The notes beneath the pieces were generated by a model. It was given only the letters and a program-made list of their open reading frames with translations, did not search any database and was not told the DNA's origin. Positions 57,600 to 64,000 of a stretch of 64,000 nucleotides of DNA are shown one piece after another. The position numbers and the translations under genes were made by a program. Source of the DNA: Tieghemostelium lacteum (lineage: Eukaryota > Evosea > Eumycetozoa > Dictyosteliales > Raperosteliaceae); assembly GCA_001606155.1 (NCBI GenBank), contig LODT01000051.1:868001-932000 (forward strand), written 5' to 3'. Within the stretch, counting starts at the first letter, position 1. Each line of letters starts with the position of its first letter.

Positions 57600-58846
57600 T
57601 CTTTAATAAAAAATATAGAATTAAATAATATGTTTCAACTAAACTTGTATGATTATTTTAAATAATAATGATATAATAATACACCTCACACAACCCAATT
57701 ATGCCGGAGAATATGATAAATATATAGATCATAAGTAATTATGAATTACAGTAGTAGTCAAGAATTTATTATAATCTGTATAAGCCCCAAATTCATATTA
57801 AGAATTAAAAAAAGTAATTTTGATTAATTTGGATTGATTTTTAATTATTTTTTATTTTTTTGAAGATTTTTGAATAAAATCGATGAAAAAATCTTATCAA
57901 TACTAAAAAAAAAACATACACTACTTTTTTTTTTTTGTTATAACGAATTAAATCAAGGTAAGTGAATATTAATAATAATTTAAATCATATTTCAGATAAA
58001 AATTTAGTTAAATAGAATTTTTTGAAAAAACCAATTAATTAAGTGAACATTAATTAAAAAGAGAATTGATAAAAGTCGTTTTGTTATCACATCATAGATT
58101 GAACAGCAAAAACAGTAGCAACTATAATGTGTGTTTTACAGAAAAACAAAAGCATCACCAATTTCACCCAGGGTGATTTTCAAATTTACTTGATTTAAGT
58201 GTTTAAAGATCATTAAGAGATAAATCAAGAAAAAAAAACACACAAAAAACCCCCTCACTTAAACAGTACATAGAGTGATTTTGTGGGTTTATTATTAGTT
58301 TTAAACACAAACACACCTACACACCCCAATATCAAATCAAACACCAATACAGTAGAAACAAAAAAAAAAGCTAACTAAAAGTTAATAGAAGTAGATATAT
58401 ATCCAATATATACAATTAAATCTATTGGTTTTTCTTGAATGATATTGATCATAGAAAGAAATATTACTTTTTAAAAGTTGGATTCAATTCTTTGTGCTTT
58501 TTAGTTGTTGTTATATATTGTTAGTTATTCATTCAGTATTTCTTTTACTTGTTGATCTTGGGATTTATTTCATTTTTCATAACTACCACACACACCCACA
58601 CATTTACCACCCCACCACAACACAAAAAGTTTCTAAACATATTAATTTGATTTTAAAAATAGATTATTCTATAAAAACCTATCATCATTTCATTTAATTT
58701 CTAAATTGAAACATTACATTATTTTAGCTTTAAAATTTTCTCGAATAAGGATACCCTTTTAAAATTCACTTTATTGTTTAAACATAGTTTATAAACATTT
58801 AGTCTATATCTATAGAAATACACTCTATAGTAATATTATAGAAATA
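57600..58846. other. Long promoter-type region upstream of the PH-domain gene
   Basis: About 1.25 kb with A/T runs (57904-57940), CA-rich patches (58231-58260, 58310-58330 and 58586-58620) and no credible frame or tRNA. Such CA-rich, gene-free stretches are seen upstream of other genes here (for example near 1320-1350 and 39690). Probably regulatory. Confidence 0.4.
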
Positions 58847-60552
58847 ATGGTAAAAGTTGAAAGAAAAAAGGATTTATTAGTAAGTAAACTTTCAGAGAGG
58901 AGTATATCTCAATGATTAATATTAATATTTATAACTATTATTAGAAATGGTTTTTATTTAGTAGAATTAAAAATGATATATCATATTCAACTCTACTGAA
59001 AAAGACTGGTGGAAATGGTAAAGGATATTTGGATAGATATTTTGTATTACATAGAAACTATATTATTTATTATAAACCTGGTAAAACGGATAGTAAACCA
59101 GAAGATAACCAAGAACCACAAGGATATATTAATCTAGGTGAATGTGTTTATGAAGAGACTAAAAACCTATCAAAAACCCAACCATTGACATTCCAAATCA
59201 CTACCAAAATTGGAAGAGTATACTATATAAAAGCAAAAGATGACAAGACTATTGAAACATTTTTATTCTTGATTCGCTCAAGAATACAAACACTTTCGAA
59301 TCTCACTATACAATCATTAGGAAATACAGAAGAGAATTTAAAAAATATATCCAATCTTTTACCAAGATCCAGTAAGTTATTTGAATTTGATTAATTTATT
59401 TGAAAATAATATTAATATGATAATTATGTTTATAAAGTGAAATTACCAGATAGAGTAAAACCCGATTCAGCTACAAAATGGATAATGGAAATGTCGTCAT
59501 ATTATGAATCTTATAGAGAATGGGAACCTTATTTAATGAAATTAGATCAGTTCTCTGAATTGTGTCATGGAGAGACAAAGGAATATGTAGATTGGTTTGT
59601 AGGATCGGAAGGACCTAGATTATCAATGATTAGATGTGAAGAATTGGTTTTAGAGAATTGGAATGAGTTTATTAAGAAGACCAATTCGGAGATTAACACT
59701 TATGAAGAAACCAGATTCTTTAATGAAGATTTTCAAGATATCATTAAACATCTCAAGAATATGGTACTTTTAATAGACAGCTACAATCTGTACATGCGTC
59801 AATGTCATCATAAAACTGTAAAATATGTCGATAAATATCTCGAAGAGAAATCCTATTTTGTACAACAATTGGATAAATATAGTAAGATGCCTACCATGTC
59901 TTCCATACATTTTGGATCACATTTGGAGCAAGTTCAAGGTACTATTAAAGGTACTTATTTCACAACAACACATCAAGAGAATGATATAGATTCAAAAACA
60001 AACAGTGAACAAGAGCAAACAAGTAGCAATGGTATAGTAGAGAGTAGAGAGAAATATGAAGAATGGAAATTCTCTGAAAATTGTTTGATAAATGTAGATA
60101 ATGAAGAAAAAGGTCAAGAACATTGGAGATTCTCTAATGGTTTCTTTAGAAATGAGAGATTAGGTGATGTAATGTGGAATAATAAGACATGGGTGTGGTC
60201 ACATCCAAAAACAGATTACAAGATTAGATTCGATTGGGATTCAGTTAGTAATTCATTTGTATATTTTCAACCTAGAACTACTGCATCTATATCAATTTCC
60301 TTACATGGAAGTCAATCTAAACTTTCTTTTTCAAAGAAACCTCATCCCACAACTGTTTATGCAGATTGGAGACTTTCAAAGAATAATATTCTTTTACATT
60401 CTGTGGTTATTGGAAACAAATCAAAACCAATGTTTATCGATTTGGAAGTTCAAGGAATTGTACCTTTACCTGCAATGTTAATTGTTGCAATGAGTTATCA
60501 CATAAAAGAAGCACTGGAGCATTTTAATTTATTATCACCAACACAAAAATAA
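58847..60552 (+). CDS. PH-domain protein with unrecognised C-terminal beta-rich domain
   Basis: Three exons: 58847-58879, 58945-59371 and 59438-60552 (introns 65 and 66 bp, phases 0 and 1), giving 524 residues. A pleckstrin-homology domain covers about 25-130: YSTLLKKTGGNGKGYLDRYF, then NYIIYYKPGK, QPLTFQITTKIGRVYYIKA and the C-terminal helix TIETFLFLIRSRIQ. A helical middle part (150-310) has an aromatic start (WIMEMSSYYESYREWEPYL). The C-terminal 170 residues are beta-rich with many Trp (EWKFSENCLI, EHWRFSNGFF, VMWNNKTWVWS) and end in a buried helix (PLPAMLIVAMSYHIKEAL), a layout reminiscent of tubby or LURP-one folds. That is a guess from pattern only. It is probably a phosphoinositide-binding peripheral membrane protein. 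Confidence 0.75.
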
Positions 60553-60971
60553 ATATAATACACCCTCACACATTTTGTGTGTTACGACTCTTCAAATAAA
60601 ATTTTATTTAATTTTAAAATATTATTTCTTGATTTAAACATTTAAGTATATCTTTATTATAGACATATAAATTCGCATTTTTTAAAAATAATTAAATTAT
60701 TTGTTTAAAAATATATTCTTCAAAAATATCTTTTTTTTCATACCACACCTCACACACCACTATTTCAGTGTTTATTTCCTATTAACAATGAATTAATTGC
60801 GCTTGAAAACATTGAGATAATACCGATTTAACTATTTTGGAATGGGTTAAATTTCTTTAAAGTGTATAAATATGTTATTTTTACAAATAATTATATTTTA
60901 ACATTATAATTACATTAACTGTTGTCTACAATAACAATATTTAGACAAAATACAAAAAGCACACCATAACA
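60553..60971. other. Intergenic, promoter of the aspartic protease gene
   Basis: About 420 bp of AT-rich DNA, with no frame or RNA gene seen. Confidence 0.4.
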
Positions 60972-62474
60972 ATGAATACAATATTAAAAGTAATTTTGGT
61001 ATTGTTTCTAATATTACCAATTCAACAGATTAATGCTAACCAGAGTAAACAATACAATGATCTACCCCTAACAGTCTCCAATAAACGTCTATTCGTCGCA
61101 GAAGATGTTCATAAAGATTTCATAAAAATTGCCAAAAGAAATAGTGGTTCTTTGAAAACTGAAGATCAAGATGATAACGAACTACCACTTACCAACAAGT
61201 TTCTAAAGAGAAATATTTTGGAGACTAATCAAGAGGAGAGAATATTTGGTGATATGTTACAGATTAATGCTAATGTTACTATTAATGGTCAAAGTTTTAT
61301 TGTTCAGGTTGATACTGGAAGTTCACTTATGGCCATACCAATGATTGGTTGTAATGCTTGTGCAGGTAGAAAGAATGTTTATGATCCAAAGTTATCTAAT
61401 AGTAGTACCTTGTTGAATTGTGGTCATGATAAATGTAGAGGTTCTGGATCTGCACCTCCACAATGTAAGAAACATGCTAATCCAAATTGCGATTTTCAGA
61501 TTCTCTATGGAGATGGATCAAGAGTAAGTGGTCATGTATTTACAGATACTGTGACTTTGTCTGGATTATCTGGAAAAGCTTCTTTTGGTGCTAATATAAT
61601 TGAACAAGGTCAATTTGAGTATCCTAGAGCTGATGGTATTATCGGGTTCAGTAGATCTACTAATCCAAAGTCTATTCCAACTGTTTTTCATACTCTGGTT
61701 CAAGAGAATGGTATTCCTAATGTCTTTGGAATTTATTTGGATCAGGAAGGAGGTGGATCATTGTCATTGGGTGAACTTAATCCTGCTCTTTATAAAGGAG
61801 ATATTCTGTATACCCCATTGGCTGATGTGGATACTTTGTTCTATACTGTTGCAGCTAAAGGTTTCAAAATTGCAAACGAAACTGTTGATCCAGATCTACT
61901 AGGAACTATTATTATTGATAGTGGTAGTACAGCATTATCATTCTCCAACGAGGCACATAATAGTTTTATCAGACATTTAAAAACACATTATTGCCATATA
62001 CCAGGTGTATGTTCAAGACCTAATGTAATTGAAGGTGGACACTGTTACAAAGATGGTTCACTAGTTGAGAAATTCCCAAATATCGAATTTGAGTTGGACG
62101 GTGGTATCAAGATTGTAATTCCACCCACCAACTATCTTGCAAAGACACATTTTGAAAAGGGTGTCTTTGGATACTGTTTCCTAATTGACAAGAATGAAGC
62201 TGGTAGCTCTATCTTTGGTGATGTTTTTATGAGAGGTTTTTACACTGTCTTTGATAACGAAAATGATAGAATAGGATTTGCAGTTGGAAATTCCACATCT
62301 ACCCAATTCAAAGAAGTTGGTAATATGGTAAGTGGAGTTGAAGCAACTGTTACCGATGAAGAAAGAGTACAATCAAGTTCTTCCGATAGTCTTATACTAC
62401 TTAAACCACTATCTTCAATATCAAGTGTAATAATACTGACTGTTGTATATTTGACATTAACCCTATACCCATAA
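60972..62474 (+). CDS. Membrane-anchored pepsin-type aspartic protease
   Basis: Pepsin family (A1) endopeptidase, single exon, 500 residues. There is a signal peptide (VILVLFLILPIQQINA) and a propeptide of about 75 residues. The two catalytic aspartates are in VDTGSS near 114 and IDSGST near 316; the flap Tyr is in LYGDGSRVSG. Disulfide-type cysteines cluster near 125-165 (GCNACAGRK, NCGHDKCRGS). After the second lobe (IFGDVFMRGFYTVFDNEND, the family's end motif) come a Ser/Thr-rich linker and a hydrophobic C-terminus (SSVIILTVVYLTLTLY), pointing to a GPI or transmembrane anchor, as in BACE or plant and fungal yapsin types. It should act in endolysosomes or at the cell surface. Confidence 0.9.
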   Translation: MNTILKVILVLFLILPIQQINANQSKQYNDLPLTVSNKRLFVAEDVHKDFIKIAKRNSGSLKTEDQDDNELPLTNKFLKRNILETNQEERIFGDMLQINANVTINGQSFIVQVDTGSSLMAIPMIGCNACAGRKNVYDPKLSNSSTLLNCGHDKCRGSGSAPPQCKKHANPNCDFQILYGDGSRVSGHVFTDTVTLSGLSGKASFGANIIEQGQFEYPRADGIIGFSRSTNPKSIPTVFHTLVQENGIPNVFGIYLDQEGGGSLSLGELNPALYKGDILYTPLADVDTLFYTVAAKGFKIANETVDPDLLGTIIIDSGSTALSFSNEAHNSFIRHLKTHYCHIPGVCSRPNVIEGGHCYKDGSLVEKFPNIEFELDGGIKIVIPPTNYLAKTHFEKGVFGYCFLIDKNEAGSSIFGDVFMRGFYTVFDNENDRIGFAVGNSTSTQFKEVGNMVSGVEATVTDEERVQSSSSDSLILLKPLSSISSVIILTVVYLTLTLYP

Positions 62475-62576
62475 TTTATCCCTAATAATACATATTTATA
62501 TAAACTATTTTTGCAAACATTGCAATTACTTTGTAATTTTAAAATATTATTATTATTTGAATTGTTATTTAATTTA

Positions 62577-62777
62577 CTAAACAACAACTGCATTCACCAA
62601 TTTTAACATTGGTATAAATATTAATAGAATATACAATAAAATCTGACCTAGTATTACTTGATATGTAATATTTGGTATATCGATAATTGATGCATAAAAT
62701 AATTGTGGTACTTTATAATATGATAAAAAAAATCCAGTAAATAATGATACAATTATAATAATAGATGTTTTTAACAT
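62577..62777 (-). CDS. Small two-span membrane protein, unknown
   Basis: A 66-residue frame with an ATG start. Two hydrophobic segments: residues 4-20 (TSIIIIVSLFTGFFLSY) and 38-60 (ITYQVILGQILLYILLIFIP), with a polar loop (KVPQLFYASIIDIPN). Size and layout suit a small ER or mitochondrial subunit, but I recognise no family. The codon pattern is plausible for a gene; composition alone cannot prove it. Confidence 0.45.
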   Translation of the reverse strand: MLKTSIIIIVSLFTGFFLSYYKVPQLFYASIIDIPNITYQVILGQILLYILLIFIPMLKLVNAVVV

Positions 62778-62896
62778 TGTGTTTCAAATGAAAATAGATT
62801 TCAAAAATAAAAAAAAAAAATCCATCTTCAGCTAGTGAACAAAATCGTGTATAAAATATTAATAGACCGATTTAAGATTTTCAAAATACTACATTA

Positions 62897-64000
62897 TTAA
62901 TATTCCCAATAACCTTTATTTGGAAATTTTTCATTTAAAGATTTATGATAGAGTTGAAGCACCTGAGGATTTGGATCAGATGCGGATAGTCCATCATTGA
63001 GACATACAGTTTTATAATCGGTACCAGCTAATTTTTTAAATAGTGATTTCATTTTGGTGAGATCATCAATTAAACCTGCATATTTGTTAATTGATTTCTT
63101 TGGTGTGTAGGATCTAAAAAATCTTTTTGTAAAATGTAAATGAAGAAAAGGAAGTTGAAGATCATTACTTTTACGTATGGCATGAGAAGAGGTTTCACGC
63201 ATTTCATCACCTATCCATTTGTACATTTGTTCAAAGACTTTTTTATGAAACAGAATTGGTCCGTGTTCAGCTAAATGTCTACTATTGTCAACTCCCCAGA
63301 GTTTGTTAAGTAAACTGTTAGAATGCCTTAGTGACTGCGCAAAAAGTTCTTGAGTATCGTCATAGGCACTAATTGGTGCAGAATCTTCGTATGTTAATAT
63401 ACCTTTTATAGGATGTACAAAATCATCTCTCTTTACAGGTGCACCAAAATAAACATCGTCATTCATACTTATAAAACATTCACTTACTTCGTCTGGAAGT
63501 GAATAGTAATTAACCTCTATTGCGTTACTATTAAATACTGGTAAATCACTTTGATTCTGAAAATAGTCGCTATGAAATATAAACCTAATTTCATGATTAC
63601 CTCTTTCCTCTTTCTCTAATACAGATTCTGACATATCCACATCAAAACCAAATTCATCAATATTCATAGTCTTTTCTAAATTTAACCAATTTGGATACTG
63701 ATTATCTGTAATTATATATACATTTCTAATCCAAGGAGCATATTGTAAAAAACTTCTCAATGAATATTTTAAACCATCTAAATCTCTAAACCTATTAGAA
63801 TCTGCTTTAGCTTCTTCTAATGTTATACTATATTGTAGGTCAGTAATTTGAACCTCTTAAATTTACAAGTCAATATGCTATACAATACTTTAATCTTTTC
63901 ATTCTAGAAATCATGTGTATAGGTTCGGTACCATTTACCCATGTATATACTAGATCTATATTGGTGCAATCTAACAATGGTTTGGATACATCTATAGGCT
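62897..64000 (-). CDS. Stealth-family GlcNAc-1-phosphotransferase-like, 5' end outside window
   Basis: Exons visible: 63889-64000 (continuing beyond the window) and 62897-63827, with the intron 63828-63888 (61 bp, donor GTATTG, acceptor AATATAG, phase 2). The frame reads the four Stealth conserved regions: CR1 DLVYTWVNGTEP; CR2 RDLDGLKYSLRSFLQYAPWI, then NVYIITDNQYPNWL, and FISMNDDVYFGAP; CR3 HGPILFHKKVFEQM; CR4 NDLQLPFLHLHFTKRFF. This is the fold of the GNPTAB alpha/beta subunit, which moves GlcNAc-1-phosphate onto mannose of lysosomal enzymes, and of bacterial capsule polymerases. The C-terminal end (LQLYHKSLNEKFPNKGYWEY) carries no membrane helix; any N-terminal anchor would be beyond the window. 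The Golgi is the likely location. Confidence 0.88.

Noticed and set aside
58494-58697. Hydrophobic open frame in the PH-gene upstream region
   Set aside because: It lies in T-rich and CA-rich DNA, its residue pattern reflects composition, and no neighbouring exon fits.

Overview
The window is nuclear DNA of a social amoeba (Dictyostelia). Intergenic DNA and introns are very AT-rich, introns are mostly 55-110 bp with GTATGT/GTAAGT donors and AT-rich acceptors, proteins carry Asn/Gln/Ser/Asp runs, and several gene types are typical dictyostelid ones: hybrid histidine kinase, ComC-like TIG/EGF surface proteins, FNIP repeats, a PatB-type proton pump and a Stealth-family phosphotransferase. I cannot name the species. 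Gene models below were assembled by hand by checking splice phase against conserved protein sequence; introns of non-conserved genes are less certain.

Layout. 0-9 kb: an Asp-rich Cys-cluster protein, a large membrane hybrid histidine kinase and two small lineage-specific genes, one with a polyglutamine plus acidic tail. 8.4-15 kb: an EGF-repeat membrane protein and an F-box-like gene that needs one frameshift; a decayed partial copy of the F-box-like gene lies 5.5 kb away. 15.5-23.4 kb: conserved genes (an importin-alpha paralogue without its IBB domain, an RRM plus double-hotdog thioesterase, proteasome Rpt6, ribosomal protein L6, a cathepsin B-like protease). 23.7-30.9 kb: two tandem nine-exon ComC-like surface proteins (leucine-rich exons, TIG domain, EGF, transmembrane tail) with near-identical 3' halves, which suggests gene conversion. 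30.9-33.7 kb: a cluster of gene relics (FNIP, Crinkler-like, guanylate kinase). 33.8-50 kb: FYVE-like/TIG protein, DEAH helicase, a calponin-homology gene with a predicted membrane tail, the P-type H+-ATPase, tRNA-splicing endonuclease Sen2 and a CPSF6-like RNA 3'-processing factor. 50-64 kb: HutD/Ves-like protein, Frag1/DRAM-like membrane protein, secreted Cys-rich protein, a dehydrogenase relic, mitochondrial carrier, histone hairpin-binding protein, PH-domain protein, aspartic protease and the 3' part of a Stealth-type GlcNAc-1-phosphotransferase gene.

Genes are tightly packed, often divergent over 100-700 bp. There is no operon-like organisation. Loose functional themes are RNA processing (CPSF6-like, SLBP, Sen2, DEAH helicase), cell surface and signalling (ComC-like trio, histidine kinase), and the endolysosomal or secretory pathway (cathepsin, aspartic protease, Stealth phosphotransferase). 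I saw no tRNA, rRNA, CRISPR array or intact mobile element.
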